64,000 nucleotides of DNA from NCBI GenBank assembly GCA_003612395.1, contig RAYQ01000012.1, positions 1-64,000 of the forward strand, written 5' to 3'. Every line of letters begins with the position of its first letter. Positions within the stretch are counted from its first letter, which is position 1. Made by a program: the position numbers and the translations under genes. The DNA comes from Parablautia intestinalis (GTDB taxonomy: Bacteria; Bacillota; Clostridia; Lachnospirales; Lachnospiraceae). This document shows positions 36,213 through 46,084 of this stretch, piece by piece. The notes beneath the pieces were generated by a model. That model did not search any database. It saw only the letters and a program-made list of their open reading frames with translations, and was not told the DNA's origin.

Positions 36213-37055
36213 TTGGAAAAAAAGAAAAATATTATCCACTCTGTCTGTCGTGTTCCTTTTCATATTCTGCAGGGGGCGCTCATCGGTTTAGGCGCCGTAC
36301 TGCCGGGGATAAGCGGCGGTGTGCTGAGCGTTGTGTTCGGTGTCTATAAACCGCTCATGGAGCTCTTAGCCAATCCATCTCAAAATTTCAAAACCCACAT
36401 ACCGCGACTTCTGCCATATATTTTAGGTTATGTCATCGGCTTTATGCAGGTTGCCAGTCTCCTGGCTTATTTCCTGACCAGATATCCCGGCTTTTCCATC
36501 TGCCTCTTTATAGGTCTGATTATGGGCATGCTCCCCTCCCTGTGGCGTGAAGCGGGAGAGCATGGCAGGTCAGGCGGTTCCTTTCTCTCCCTGTTCGCGT
36601 CCATGTGCGCGGTATTCGCCCTGCTGTTCGCCTTAAATGCCGCCTCCGTAAAAATTGTTCCCGGCTTCGCGTGGTACCTGTTTTGCGGTTTCTGCCTTGC
36701 CCTGAGCATCATCGCCCCGGGCATGAGTTTTTCCACCCTGCTCATGCCTCTTGGCCTTTATACGCCTTTCGTAGACGGCATCGGCCGCCTGGCCCCGGAA
36801 GTCCTTATCCCCGGAGGCATCGGCGGCCTTATCACCATAATATTTTTATCCAGAGCCGTTAACTCACTGTTTGACAATCACTATTCCATCGCTTTCCACG
36901 GGATTGTGGGTATTATTATCGCCGCCACAGTTATGATCATCCCTTTTGAAACCTTTACTATTTCCACAACAAATTGTCTGCTCAATGTATTTTTTTTAGC
37001 GGCAGGCGTCTTTATTGCTTCTTTGCTGGATAAATGGAATCAAAAGATTGCCTGA
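36213..37055 (+). CDS. DUF368 family protein, candidate undecaprenyl-phosphate translocase
   Basis: The 280-residue protein has seven to eight membrane segments and two related G/P-rich re-entrant motifs: QGALIGLGAVLPGISGGVLSVVFG (about 17-40) and CGFCLALSIIAPGMSFSTLLMPLG (about 155-180). These are hallmarks of DUF368 (PopT), members of which recycle undecaprenyl phosphate across the membrane. That would support peptidoglycan and other envelope polymer synthesis. The start is TTG at 36213 with GGGAGAG five bases upstream. It is transcribed alone, divergent from the EF-hand-like gene. Confidence 0.85.
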   Translation: MEKKKNIIHSVCRVPFHILQGALIGLGAVLPGISGGVLSVVFGVYKPLMELLANPSQNFKTHIPRLLPYILGYVIGFMQVASLLAYFLTRYPGFSICLFIGLIMGMLPSLWREAGEHGRSGGSFLSLFASMCAVFALLFALNAASVKIVPGFAWYLFCGFCLALSIIAPGMSFSTLLMPLGLYTPFVDGIGRLAPEVLIPGGIGGLITIIFLSRAVNSLFDNHYSIAFHGIVGIIIAATVMIIPFETFTISTTNCLLNVFFLAAGVFIASLLDKWNQKIA

Positions 37056-37233
37056 AAATGGCAGCTGCTTTTTCTTTTCTGCTTTTGGGACCTTTCCTGT
37101 TTATTGTCGAAAAAGGGATACTATTTGGGGGCTTTAGCATTTGAACAAATACTACATGTTCCCGCTTCTTTTTTCCCATGTGAATCCCCCATTATAGCAA
37201 TTGAGCCCTCACGGGTTGTATTTTATTTATCCG

Positions 37234-39522
37234 CTACACCCTGTTGTAATTAATCAAACACCCTTTCAGAATGATCTGGCGCTCCTCTTCCGTCAGCTCT
37301 CCGAGCCTGACGCTAAACTTCTTAAGCCCGGTTTCTCCCACCTGATAAGCTTCAATCTCATCCGCCTTTTCGGCAACTGCTTTTCTGATACCCGGGAAGA
37401 AAAGATAATCTTTATTTTTAAAGGGAAGCTCCCCCTTCTCAATCAGGAATGGAAGCATACCCCAGTTAATCAAATTGGAGCGGTAGCGCTTGGTCGCGTA
37501 CTCATTGGCGATGTTTGCCCATCCTCCCAGCACTTTCTGGCAGGACGCCGCCTGCTCTCTGGCCGAACCGTCACCGGGTTTTACCGCAAAGATTGTAGAG
37601 CCAAATCCCACATTTCCTTTTCCCACACCCGGAAACGCTTCTTCTATCACCTTCATAACATCTTTCAGCTCAGGCTTTGCCTCCAAAGGGCATTTTCCTT
37701 CCATAACAGCTTTTTGCGCTGTCTGAATATCCTTTGCCAGCCCCACGTAAGCGGGATCCTTTCTTGAGAGGGTAAACTCCGCAAGGCCCAAAGGGTTGGA
37801 GCGGTAAGAGGAAGTCTCCCCGGAAGGAATAAGCTCGTCCGTAGTCGTTACCGGATCATGAATTTCAGATACCACGCGCAAAACCAGATTTTCCGGAAGC
37901 TCCGTCATAGCAGGCCAGTCCTTGATATTAGGGCCAAACTGAATTTCCACCGATGAATCTGCCTGCCCTTTTGCGTCAAAAACTCTGTTTTCGTATATTT
38001 TCGAATCAAAATGATACTGATATTTTTGGATGGAGCCTTCAAACTCCGTAGCCGCCGTAAGCACGCCTTTGTTTGCCGCAGTTGCTGCAATTGAACGGGC
38101 GTCCATAAGAGCCACAGAAGAAATCTGTCCATTTTGCAGTTTGGATCCTTCTCTGTTGGGAAAGTTTCTTGTGGAATGGCGGATGCTGAAAGCATTATTC
38201 GCCGGCGTATCCCCTGCTCCAAAGCATGGACCGCAAAACGCTGTCTTCATAACCGCTCCTGTCTCAAGCAGGCAGGCCGCACAGCCATTTTTAATTAATT
38301 CCATGTAAACAGGCATGGATGCAGGATACACGCTTAAGGTAAATCCGTCCGAACCGATGTATGAGCCTTTCATAATGTCTGCTGCCGCACAAATATTTTC
38401 GAAACCACCCCCCGCACAGCCTGCAATGATTCCCTGATCCACCAGAAGCTTTCCGTTTTTTACCTTATTCTTAAGAGTAAAATCAACCGCACCGTCTAAT
38501 GATACCGCCGCTTTTTTCTCCACATCATCCAAAATATCTGTTAAATTTGCATTTAATTCTTCAATTGTATAGGTATTACTGGGATGGAAAGGCATTGCAA
38601 TCATTGGCCTTATGGCGCTAAGGTCAATGGTAATCATTCCGTCATAATAAGCGGCCGCCCCGGGATTTAATTCCTTGTATTCCTCCACTCTGCCATGGAT
38701 ATCATAGTATTCCCTAATCTCCTCATCTGTGCGCCAGATAGAGGAAAGGCAGGTAGTCTCCGTTGTCATAACGTCAATGCCAATTCTGAAATCGGCGCTT
38801 AAGCCGGACACACCGGGGCCTACAAATTCCATTACTTTATTTTTCACATAGCCGCTGTCAAAGACTTCTCCGATAATCGCAAGCGCCACATCCTGAGGGC
38901 CAACTCCCTTTACCGGCTCCCCTGTGAGATAAACTCCTACCACACCGGGCATATTAATGTCGTAGGTCTGGTTTAAGAGCTGCTTTACCAGCTCCGGGCC
39001 GCCCTCGCCCATTGCCATGGTACCCAGAGCCCCATAACGGGTATGGGAATCAGAGCCTAAAATCATCTTTCCGCTGCCGGAGAGCATTTCTCTTGCATAT
39101 TGGTGGATTACTGCCTGGTGAGGCGGTACATAGACGCCGCCGTATTTCTTTGCGCAGGAAAGCCCAAACATATGATCATCTTCATTGATGGTTCCGCCTA
39201 CCGCACATAGGGAATTATGGCAGTTGGTAAGCACATAAGGAACCGGAAACCGCTCAAGTCCCGATGCCCTTGCCGTCTGAATAATCCCCACAAATGTAAT
39301 ATCATGGGAGGTAAGCTTGTCAAATTTGATTTTCAGTTTCTCCATGTTGTCTGATGTATTATGTTCTTTTAAGATATTGTATGCGATTGTCTCCTGCCTG
39401 GCCATATCCTTTGTGGTGTCTAACCCTGTCTTAGCCTTCACCGCCGAAAGAGCCTGCGGGCCGTCCTGAATTATTTCCGTCCCGTTTACAAGATACGCGC
39501 CGCCTTCAAATACTGATATCAT
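37234..39522 (-). CDS. aconitase-family hydratase of unknown substrate
   Basis: The 762-residue protein has the aconitase fold. Its Fe-S ligands are visible as [10 protein letters not shown] and the pair in [15 protein letters not shown], and the substrate-side [11 protein letters not shown] and AATAANKG segments are present. It resembles the YbhJ-type branch more than AcnA or AcnB, so citrate/isocitrate activity should not be assumed. The start at 39522 follows GGAGGATGAAAAT; the ATG at 39537 lies inside that site. No other citrate-cycle gene is adjacent, and it has its own promoter. Confidence 0.85.
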   Translation of the reverse strand: MISVFEGGAYLVNGTEIIQDGPQALSAVKAKTGLDTTKDMARQETIAYNILKEHNTSDNMEKLKIKFDKLTSHDITFVGIIQTARASGLERFPVPYVLTNCHNSLCAVGGTINEDDHMFGLSCAKKYGGVYVPPHQAVIHQYAREMLSGSGKMILGSDSHTRYGALGTMAMGEGGPELVKQLLNQTYDINMPGVVGVYLTGEPVKGVGPQDVALAIIGEVFDSGYVKNKVMEFVGPGVSGLSADFRIGIDVMTTETTCLSSIWRTDEEIREYYDIHGRVEEYKELNPGAAAYYDGMITIDLSAIRPMIAMPFHPSNTYTIEELNANLTDILDDVEKKAAVSLDGAVDFTLKNKVKNGKLLVDQGIIAGCAGGGFENICAAADIMKGSYIGSDGFTLSVYPASMPVYMELIKNGCAACLLETGAVMKTAFCGPCFGAGDTPANNAFSIRHSTRNFPNREGSKLQNGQISSVALMDARSIAATAANKGVLTAATEFEGSIQKYQYHFDSKIYENRVFDAKGQADSSVEIQFGPNIKDWPAMTELPENLVLRVVSEIHDPVTTTDELIPSGETSSYRSNPLGLAEFTLSRKDPAYVGLAKDIQTAQKAVMEGKCPLEAKPELKDVMKVIEEAFPGVGKGNVGFGSTIFAVKPGDGSAREQAASCQKVLGGWANIANEYATKRYRSNLINWGMLPFLIEKGELPFKNKDYLFFPGIRKAVAEKADEIEAYQVGETGLKKFSVRLGELTEEERQIILKGCLINYNRV

Positions 39523-39597
39523 ATTTTCATCCTCCATTTTCTTAACCCTGCAGCCTTTATGCAGGCAACCTGTTCATCCTTATACCTTTAGCTTTTT

Positions 39598-39626
39598 ATT
39601 ATAAAGTAAACACAGCATGGTTGCAA
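39598..39626 (-). promoter_or_regulatory. promoter of the hydratase gene
   Basis: TTGCAA (39621..39626) and TATAAT (39598..39603) on the minus strand with a 17-base spacer, about 75 bases before the start. A CCTGCA/TGCAGG hairpin lies in the leader. Confidence 0.65.
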
Positions 39627-39705
39627 ATAAAATTTCCTGCTTAGGCCACTCCGATGGCTTACTTACTCCAAACTTACGCCTTTCTATGTCAGCGAGGCGA
39701 TTTGA

Positions 39706-39918
39706 CTAAGGACATCTCTCTCTTTTCAGTTCTAACATCCCCGCTTCAAGACAGCCAAATTTATCCTCGCCGCCTTTAAACACAAGTCTGTATGGGCTGC
39801 TACTGGTATTTTCGACACTACCAGCGCGATTGGAAAAAGCTTTTTCTGCAATTTTGCGCAAATTCACTAAAGTTTCACTGGGTACGGTCTTTTTAATTTC
39901 GATAATTGAACTATACAT
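39706..39918 (-). CDS. small hypothetical protein
   Basis: I do not recognise this 70-residue protein. It is polar and basic, with no membrane segment, and its middle (SSSPYRLVFKGGEDKFGCLEAGML) looks beta-rich. It is supported by a good ribosome binding site (AAAGGAG, eight bases before the ATG) and normal composition. It lies alone between the hydratase promoter region and the DUF3298-like gene. Confidence 0.55.
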   Translation of the reverse strand: MYSSIIEIKKTVPSETLVNLRKIAEKAFSNRAGSVENTSSSPYRLVFKGGEDKFGCLEAGMLELKRERCP

Positions 39919-40046
39919 ATCATATACTCCTTTGAAAAAAGTTTTGCATTAGCTCTTTCATTTAGAATATAAGATTTTGTACCGGAGCTCAAGAAGGAAA
40001 CAAAGCTTGTAAAAAGTACTTCCTTATTTTAAAAATGCTAAACCCC

Positions 40047-41081
40047 TTATGTTCTCGGCATAACCACATCCTCCCACCAGTCCGGCACACGGTAAATAAA
40101 CACAATGGACGACTCCGTCAGGTAAAAATCTATATCATCCCATGTGGCGGTATCCTCCAATCCCATCTTTTTGCTGACTTCTTCCAGAATTTCCTCATTA
40201 CTTTTCTCCAAAAACTCAGATGCCGTAACCTCCTTTCCGGTCCGGCAATTGATAGTTATCCCGTCAAATCTGGAATAAGGGTGCGTGTTGCTCATATAGG
40301 GAATATCATTGTATAAGATACTGATATAATCCTTTCCGACATATTTCAGTCCGACCAGCTGCCAGTAATCATAAGGAGTGTCCGCAGCAGACAAAGTGGG
40401 GTTGGCAGATTCGTCAAATTCGTCAAAGCCCGATTCAATCAGCTCCGCTGTCCTTAGATACTGTGCCTCATAATCATCATAAATCTTTTGCAGGGCAGCA
40501 TTAACCCTCCTTGAAAAAGTATCGCTTAAATAGAAGTTCTCCATTTTATAATAATAGGATACTTCCCCATCCTTCCCATAAAATTCCTCTTTTTCCATTT
40601 CTACTACACCATAGTCCTCCGGCCGGTATCTTTTTTCTTCCTCTTTTTTTTCAGGACTTGGGGAAGCTGTTTTGACAGGTGATGGTGCAGCGGTTTTCTC
40701 TGCATCCTTCTTTATAGAAGATTCTTCTTGTTTCGGCTGCTTTGCAGGACTCGGCGTTTCTTTTTCTTCCACCTGCCCCGCAGAACCTGTTTCCGCTTCA
40801 GGCTTTATCTGCTCCGCAGATTCTAATGCTTCTTCCGCCTCTGCCTGTTCCTCCGCTCCTGCCGCCTCCCCGGCTGTCTCCGGGTCATTCTGATTGAGGG
40901 TCATACTCTCCCTGAGCTCTGCAATCCATACGCCGGCGCCGGACCCGGCCGCCATTTCGGTTGCAATTGATATAAGCAGCATTGCCATAAAAATAATTCC
41001 GGCTATTGCATGTATTTTTTTATGCGTCTTCACCCCTATGAGAAACAAAAGGATGCTTAATACGGCAAATAAAAGCTTCAT
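40047..41081 (-). CDS. membrane protein with DUF3298/RsiV-like C-terminal domain
   Basis: The 344-residue product starts with two hydrophobic segments (about 3-17 and 24-44) and a long Glu/Ala/Pro/Lys-rich linker (about 65-150). The C-terminal domain contains KYVGKDYISILYNDIPYMSNTHPYSRFDGITINCRTGKEVTASEFL, matching the DUF3298 pattern found in RsiV-type anti-sigma and related exported proteins. No sigma factor gene is adjacent, so a signalling role is not supported here. Its leader contains three consecutive hairpins. Confidence 0.68.
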   Translation of the reverse strand: MKLLFAVLSILLFLIGVKTHKKIHAIAGIIFMAMLLISIATEMAAGSGAGVWIAELRESMTLNQNDPETAGEAAGAEEQAEAEEALESAEQIKPEAETGSAGQVEEKETPSPAKQPKQEESSIKKDAEKTAAPSPVKTASPSPEKKEEEKRYRPEDYGVVEMEKEEFYGKDGEVSYYYKMENFYLSDTFSRRVNAALQKIYDDYEAQYLRTAELIESGFDEFDESANPTLSAADTPYDYWQLVGLKYVGKDYISILYNDIPYMSNTHPYSRFDGITINCRTGKEVTASEFLEKSNEEILEEVSKKMGLEDTATWDDIDFYLTESSIVFIYRVPDWWEDVVMPRT

Positions 41082-41098
41082 TATGATACCCCTGCATA

Positions 41099-41171
41099 CA
41101 ATAAGCAGAGCTTATTGTCATATACAACAGACAAAGCCTGCTGTTATATATCGCAAGCTCTGCCTGCGATA
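41099..41171 (-). promoter_or_regulatory. three-hairpin leader of the DUF3298-like gene
   Basis: Consecutive stems lie at 41099..41117 (8 bp, CAATAAGC/GCTTATTG), 41120..41151 (11 bp with one mismatch) and 41149..41171 (7 bp, TATCGCA/TGCGATA). GCAGAGCTT (41105..41113) is exactly complementary to AAGCTCTGC (41155..41163), so stem 1 and loop 3 can pair alternatively. The leader ends 18 bases from the start codon. Confidence 0.45.
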
Positions 41172-41360
41172 CCGCCACCAATAGAAAGTTTGGAAGTTTA
41201 CTTCCATAAAATACTGAATTTTATCATAACCTATTTTCGTCTTGTTTATCAATAGCCGAATCATAATTTCTGCCGTATTTTGCGGCCGCGGCAGGTGCCC
41301 GCAAGCGCGTCTCCGTCTGAATTTCCGTTTACTCACAGCGGCGGGGCATTCATAATAAGA

Positions 41361-41396
41361 AAGAGACAGGCCGTGCATCTTATCATGCCACGGCCC
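41361..41396 (-). terminator. terminator of the kinase-NfeD-FloA-regulator operon
   Basis: GGCCGTG(G)CAT and ATGCACGGCC pair with one bulge around a 6-base loop. A T-rich tail (TGTCTCTTTCTTATT) follows on the minus strand, right after the LytTR gene stop. Confidence 0.7.
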
Positions 41397-41402
41397 GCCT
41401 TT

Positions 41403-42149
41403 TTATGCAAACATCTGTTTAATTTCTTCATATTTTTGCGCCGTCATAAGCGCTGTCATATCCGTATCCTTAAATTTCACCACATATGTCCACCGCCCAT
41501 AAGGCTCTATTCTGGTAATTTTTGAGATATTGATAATGTAGGATTTATGACACCTCATAAATGTTTCCTGCCCCAGCTTTTCCTCAATCTCGCCTAAAGA
41601 AATGGATGTTTTGTACTGTTCACTACCGGTTACTATATTTGTACAGCCCTCCGAGCGTTCCACCAGAATAATCTCATTAAGGCCAAGCAGACATGCCTGC
41701 TCTTTTCCCTTAATAAAAAGCTTGTCCCTGTGGCGTTCCGGTCTTGTCACCTTATCTGCCAGATTCCCGTCTGCCGGGTAATACCCCTCCACACTGCTTC
41801 TGATCCGGCTTAAAGTCTTTACAACACGTTCCATGTTGAACGGCTTCACCAGATAATCAAACGCATAAATTTCAAAAGCGTTTGCCATATATTCACTGTG
41901 AGCCGTGGCAAAAATTACTTTAAGCCTGGGATTTAATTCCGTCAACACCTTTGCGCATTCTAATCCGCTCTCGCCTTTTAAATCAATATCCATAAACACC
42001 ACATCCGGTTTATATCTGGTAAATTCAACCACAGCGCCTGAAAAATCGCCACATTCCGATACCACCTGGTAATCCGGCTGTTTTTCAACCATTTTATGCA
42101 GCAGCTTTCTGATTTCCGGTTCATCATCTATTACCATTACTTTAATCAT
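41403..42149 (-). CDS. LytTR-family response regulator
   Basis: The 248-residue protein has a receiver domain (acidic pair Asp8/Asp9, phospho-acceptor Asp54 in FMDIDL, Lys103 in LVKPF) and a C-terminal LytTR DNA-binding domain (about 145-248; [14 protein letters not shown] is typical). It is the last gene of a unit that begins with a histidine kinase at 44389. Unusually, NfeD and FloA genes lie between kinase and regulator. It overlaps the floA end by eight bases, so it is translationally coupled to floA. Confidence 0.92.
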   Translation of the reverse strand: MIKVMVIDDEPEIRKLLHKMVEKQPDYQVVSECGDFSGAVVEFTRYKPDVVFMDIDLKGESGLECAKVLTELNPRLKVIFATAHSEYMANAFEIYAFDYLVKPFNMERVVKTLSRIRSSVEGYYPADGNLADKVTRPERHRDKLFIKGKEQACLLGLNEIILVERSEGCTNIVTGSEQYKTSISLGEIEEKLGQETFMRCHKSYIINISKITRIEPYGRWTYVVKFKDTDMTALMTAQKYEEIKQMFA

Positions 42150-43122
42150 TTATACCTGTATCCTTCTTTTTTTCCGCATAGGCATTGGCCCCTGTGCCAA
42201 TGCTCTTTTTCATCTCAGTATCTGCGAGCACATTCTGCAATCTGTAATAATCAGCTACCCCAATATGCCCTTCCCGCAGAGCCTGGGCCATGGCCTTTGG
42301 TATTTCTGCTTCCGCCTGAACTACGGCCGCACGCATCTCCTGTTCCAGAGCCACCGCCATAGCGCGTCTTTCCTCCGCCCGTGCCTGTGCAATCTTATTA
42401 TCAGCCTCCGCCTGCAGGCTCTGCAAAGTGGCGCCCACATTCCTGCCTATATCAATATCTGCTATATCTATGGAAATAATTTCAAATGCCGTTCCCGAAT
42501 CCAGACCTTTTTCCAACACAAGCTTTGATATTTCATCAGGATTTTCCAAGACCCCGTCATGACTTGCTGAAGATCCTACCGTAGTCACAATACCTTCACC
42601 AATTCTGGCAAGGACTGTAGCCTCCCCGGCACCGCCGATTAACCTGTCAATATCTGTTCTCACTGTTACTCTTGCCTTTACCAAAAGCTCAATGCCGTTT
42701 TTGGCAACTGCTGAAATCTGCGGTGTCTCAATAACCTTAGGCGTCACGCTCATTTTAACTGCATCAAATACATTGCGGCCCGCCAGGTCAATAGCCGAAG
42801 CTTTTTCAAAAGAAATATCCATGCCTGCTCTTTCGGCTGCAATTAATGCATTTACCACACTATCCACGTCACCGCCTGCCAGATAGTGTGCTTCCAGCTG
42901 GTTTACTTTAACATCAATACCCGCTTTTGTGGCCTTAATTAACGGAAAAACAATCTTGGCAGGCATTACCCGCCGAAGGCGCATACCTATCAGATTAAAA
43001 ATCCCCACCTTCACATTTGCGGCAACTGCCGAAATCCATAATCCAACCGGTACAAACACAAAAAACAAAACTACCAAGAGACAAATTATACCCAATAAAA
43101 CAATTTTACCTGTCATATCCAT
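42142..43122 (-). CDS. floA: flotillin-like protein FloA
   Basis: FloA is a membrane-hairpin scaffold that organises functional membrane microdomains in Firmicutes. The protein (about 326 residues) has an N-terminal hydrophobic segment (about 6-28), the family block [47 protein letters not shown], and a C-terminal Ala/Glu-rich coiled coil ([24 protein letters not shown]). I use ATG 43122 (seven bases from GGAGC); ATG 43128 is only one base from it. It follows nfeD by 58 bases, the classical nfeD-floA pairing. Confidence 0.95.
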   Translation of the reverse strand: MDMTGKIVLLGIICLLVVLFFVFVPVGLWISAVAANVKVGIFNLIGMRLRRVMPAKIVFPLIKATKAGIDVKVNQLEAHYLAGGDVDSVVNALIAAERAGMDISFEKASAIDLAGRNVFDAVKMSVTPKVIETPQISAVAKNGIELLVKARVTVRTDIDRLIGGAGEATVLARIGEGIVTTVGSSASHDGVLENPDEISKLVLEKGLDSGTAFEIISIDIADIDIGRNVGATLQSLQAEADNKIAQARAEERRAMAVALEQEMRAAVVQAEAEIPKAMAQALREGHIGVADYYRLQNVLADTEMKKSIGTGANAYAEKKKDTGIND

Positions 43123-43180
43123 AACCATGCTCCTTTCTCAAGCTGTAAATTCCGGCCACGAAAAGCATAAACCCGGCCCT

Positions 43181-43657
43181 TCACAGTTCCTTTACCATAA
43201 GTTTCTTTTGATTTACTTTACTTATTACAATGCGGGTGCCTTTTTTTATATACTGCCCTTCTGAAAAAATATCCAGCTCAACCCCCTCAAAGTCACCCTT
43301 TCCTGCCGGTTTTAAATCTGTCGCGGCGACACCCTCTTTCCCCAACAGATAGGTAAGATCTGACGAATCAATGGGCACGCCGGCTTTTACATCCGTATCA
43401 AGGATAATCGGCGACTTAAATTTTTTCTGGGATAAAAATCCCATGATAATCGTCATCAAAATCCCCAAAGCCACAATCACCACTACCGTGATCAATACTC
43501 CCTGCTCTATGGAATCCGCAGTGAGAAAAATCCCTGCCATCAGACACACAATACCTGAAATCCCCGGTACGCCAAAGCCAGGCACTACCATTTCCACTCC
43601 AACCAGTATAAATCCGGCAATTAAAAACAGAATGCCTATCATCATTACCGTATCCAA
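43181..43657 (-). CDS. NfeD family membrane protein
   Basis: The 158-residue protein has four hydrophobic segments (about 3-24, 27-46, 50-72 and near 75) and a C-terminal OB-fold domain (LLGKEGVAATDLKPAGKGDFEGVELDIFSEGQYIKKGTRIVISKVNQ). This is the short NfeD form without the ClpP-like protease, which normally partners flotillins. The start is TTG at 43657, directly abutting the kinase stop codon, with GGAGGTGGAGG upstream inside the kinase gene. Confidence 0.92.
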   Translation of the reverse strand: MDTVMMIGILFLIAGFILVGVEMVVPGFGVPGISGIVCLMAGIFLTADSIEQGVLITVVVIVALGILMTIIMGFLSQKKFKSPIILDTDVKAGVPIDSSDLTYLLGKEGVAATDLKPAGKGDFEGVELDIFSEGQYIKKGTRIVISKVNQKKLMVKEL

Positions 43658-44389
43658 CTATTCCTCCACCTCCTTTGCAAACTTAACCGTAAAGCTGGTT
43701 TCATCTTCACATGAATCTACCTGTATGCTACCATGATTTTCCTTCAAAATACCTGCAACAATATAAAGCCCCATTCCGTGCCCTTCTCCCTGTTTGGTGG
43801 AAAAGCCCTGTTTAAATATAACGTTCTTATACTCCTCCAAAACAGGCGGGCCGTTGTCAGAAACTACAAACTCATAAAAGTCTCTCCCCTCATTGATATC
43901 CAGAACCATTTTTTTATCTTCCTCTTTTTCCTTCAAAGCTGTTATTGCATTATCAATCAAATTTGAGAGCACTTTGCACAATTCCCAAGGCTCTACCTTC
44001 AGCTTTTTCAGATCGGACTTAACCTCCACATAAAAGTCTATATTTTCTGCCTCCGCCGTCCCCATTTTGGCCATAAGCAGGGCATTGACCGCAGGTATGG
44101 ATGTCTTAATTGCCTTGCCGATTTTCATCATATCCTTGTAAATTGGCGCCAGGTATTCGTGAAGTTCCTCATATTCTTCAAGCTCTAACATGCCATACAC
44201 TACCTGCAAATGATTCAAATAATCGTGCCTCTGGCTTCGCAGCTGTCCGTTCAACTCCTGGATGCTGTTGTAGCTTTCCACCAGCGTTTCATATCTTCTT
44301 CTCAGTCTCTGATGCAGGATAAGGATCCATAAAAGGCATGCCATCAAAATTAAAACAACCCCAAGACAGAAAAATAAGCTTATATCCAT
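43658..44389 (-). CDS. sensor histidine kinase (GHKL, DHp of the Spo0B/NatK type)
   Basis: The 243-residue kinase has a single N-terminal membrane helix (about 5-27) and no sensor domain. Its phospho-acceptor box is RSQRHDYLNHLQV (His55), followed by the ATPase with NLIDNA (N-box, about 143) and GHGMGLYIV (G-box). Such short kinases commonly pair with LytTR regulators. GGAG is seven bases before the ATG, and the promoter is at 44463..44491. With no obvious extracellular sensor, the co-encoded FloA/NfeD membrane-domain proteins could influence its signal input; that is inference. Confidence 0.9.
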   Translation of the reverse strand: MDISLFFCLGVVLILMACLLWILILHQRLRRRYETLVESYNSIQELNGQLRSQRHDYLNHLQVVYGMLELEEYEELHEYLAPIYKDMMKIGKAIKTSIPAVNALLMAKMGTAEAENIDFYVEVKSDLKKLKVEPWELCKVLSNLIDNAITALKEKEEDKKMVLDINEGRDFYEFVVSDNGPPVLEEYKNVIFKQGFSTKQGEGHGMGLYIVAGILKENHGSIQVDSCEDETSFTVKFAKEVEE

Positions 44390-44462
44390 CTGCTCACTCC
44401 TTTATCTGATTTATGCTTTAACTATAACAAAAATTAAAAATCATGAAACGGAAACTCTCCCA

Positions 44463-44491
44463 ATTATACACTTTTCCCCCTAAAATGACAA
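44463..44491 (-). promoter_or_regulatory. promoter of the kinase-NfeD-FloA-regulator operon
   Basis: TTGTCA (44486..44491) and TATAAT (44463..44468) on the minus strand with a 17-base spacer, 74 bases ahead of the kinase ATG. Confidence 0.65.
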
Positions 44492-44582
44492 AAAATCATT
44501 ATGCGGCATATTGACGCGGCAATCTCTTTTTATTACAATGGTAAATACGCTTCATAAAAGATGGTCAGAAAGGAGTATTCTC

Positions 44583-45989
44583 ATGTGGGACAAATTCAAA
44601 CAAAAATTTATAGGCGACAAAAACTTCTATAAGTATGTCCTTTATCTTGCTGTCCCAATGATTGTCCAAAACACCATCACCAGCTTTGTAAGCTTTTTGG
44701 ACAACATTATGGTAGGGCAGATTGGCACGGAGCAGATGTCAGGGGTTGCAATTGTAAACCAGCTTATGTTTGTTTTTAATGTCTGCATTTTCGGCGGAGT
44801 TTCGGGCGCCGGTATTTTTGGCACCCAATATTATGGCAAAGGAGATTATGAAGGACAGAAGTATGCCTTTCGCTTTAAACTCTATTCCTGCCTGCTTATT
44901 GCCGCTGCTGCCATTGTACTTTTTGGCCTTTTCGACACTCAGCTGATTTCCTTATATTTAAATGATACGGGCAGTGTAGGCGACATTACCCTTGCCCTGA
45001 AATATGGAAAAGAATATATTATCATAATGATACTGGGGCTTATCCCCTTTGCGGTAAGCCAGGCATACGGCAGCTCCGTTAAAGAAACCGGCCAGACATT
45101 TATTCCCATGCTAGCAGGGGTTGCTGCGGTCTTCACCAATCTTGTTTTAGATTATGTGTTGATTTTTGGTATCTTTGGCCTTCCAGCAATGGGTGTTCAG
45201 GGCGCTGCTATCGCTACCGTCATCGCCCGTTTTGTGGAGTGCCTGATCATTGTAGTCTGGACCCATTGCCATAAAGAAAAAAATCCTTATATTATCAATG
45301 CTTACAAAGGCTTTTTTATCCCCCGCAACACCTTAAAGGAAATTCTGAAAAAGGGAGCTCCGCTTATGGTAAACGAGATGCTCTGGGCCGCAGGAATGAC
45401 CGTGATCGTTCAGTGCTATGCTGTCCGCGGCCTTGAGGTAGTGGCTGCCCAGAATATTTCCTCCACCATCTCCAATTTGTTTAACACCGTATATCTCCAG
45501 CTTGGCGGCTGTATCTCCATTGTGGTAGGACAGCTTTTAGGGGCCGGAAAGACAAAGGAGGCCCGGGATGCGGACAATAAGATGATTTTCTTCTGCGTAT
45601 TTTCCTGTGTCTGCATTGCCGCTGTCATGGTAGCGGTTGGCGGGTTTTTCCCATCCATTTACAATACCGATGAGCGCATCAAAGAGCTGGCCCGGCATTT
45701 TATTACCATTGCCGCCCTGGCTATGCCTCTTGGTTCTTTCTCCCACTGCGCTTATTTTACCCTGCGCTCCGGAGGAAAGACCATTGTCACTTTCCTGTTT
45801 GACAGTGTTTATACCTGGGTTCTGGTTATACCCTTTGCCTACGCTTTGTCACACTTTACCGTCCTGCCCATAGTACCTATCTTTTTCCTGGTTCAGTTTA
45901 CTGAAATTGTCAAGGTAATCATCGGCTTCTTCATGGTAAAAAGTGATGCGTGGCTGCAAAATATCGTAAATGATGCTCCCTGCGCCTGA
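44583..45989 (+). CDS. MATE family efflux transporter
   Basis: The 468-residue protein has twelve predicted helices in two related halves. MATE features include LAVPMIVQNTITSFVSFLDNIMVGQIG (N-half) and KGAPLMVNEMLWAAGMTVIVQCYAVRG (C-half). It exports cationic or organic substrates using a Na+ or H+ gradient; the substrate is unknown. I start it at 44583 with AAAGGAG seven bases upstream; ATG 44511 lies in the divergent promoter region. It is divergent from the kinase operon and could be one of its targets. Confidence 0.93.
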   Translation: MWDKFKQKFIGDKNFYKYVLYLAVPMIVQNTITSFVSFLDNIMVGQIGTEQMSGVAIVNQLMFVFNVCIFGGVSGAGIFGTQYYGKGDYEGQKYAFRFKLYSCLLIAAAAIVLFGLFDTQLISLYLNDTGSVGDITLALKYGKEYIIIMILGLIPFAVSQAYGSSVKETGQTFIPMLAGVAAVFTNLVLDYVLIFGIFGLPAMGVQGAAIATVIARFVECLIIVVWTHCHKEKNPYIINAYKGFFIPRNTLKEILKKGAPLMVNEMLWAAGMTVIVQCYAVRGLEVVAAQNISSTISNLFNTVYLQLGGCISIVVGQLLGAGKTKEARDADNKMIFFCVFSCVCIAAVMVAVGGFFPSIYNTDERIKELARHFITIAALAMPLGSFSHCAYFTLRSGGKTIVTFLFDSVYTWVLVIPFAYALSHFTVLPIVPIFFLVQFTEIVKVIIGFFMVKSDAWLQNIVNDAPCA

Positions 45990-46001
45990 AATAAACTGCA
46001 A

Positions 46002-46033
46002 AGAGCTGCCGTAAAATTTTTACGACAGCTCTC
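46002..46033. terminator. terminator between the MATE gene and tadA
   Basis: AGAGCTGCCGTAAAA and TTTTACGACAGCTCT form a long stem with one mismatch, followed by CTTTTCTTT on plus. Both genes converge on it. Confidence 0.8.
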
Positions 46034-46084
46034 TTTTCTTTATAATAGTTACATTATATTCCATACAAACCGGATAATTATTCT

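Noticed and set aside
42142-42149. Floa/regulator overlap taken as a frameshift or fusion
   Set aside because: Both genes have their own start, stop and complete domains; an eight-base overlap is ordinary translational coupling.
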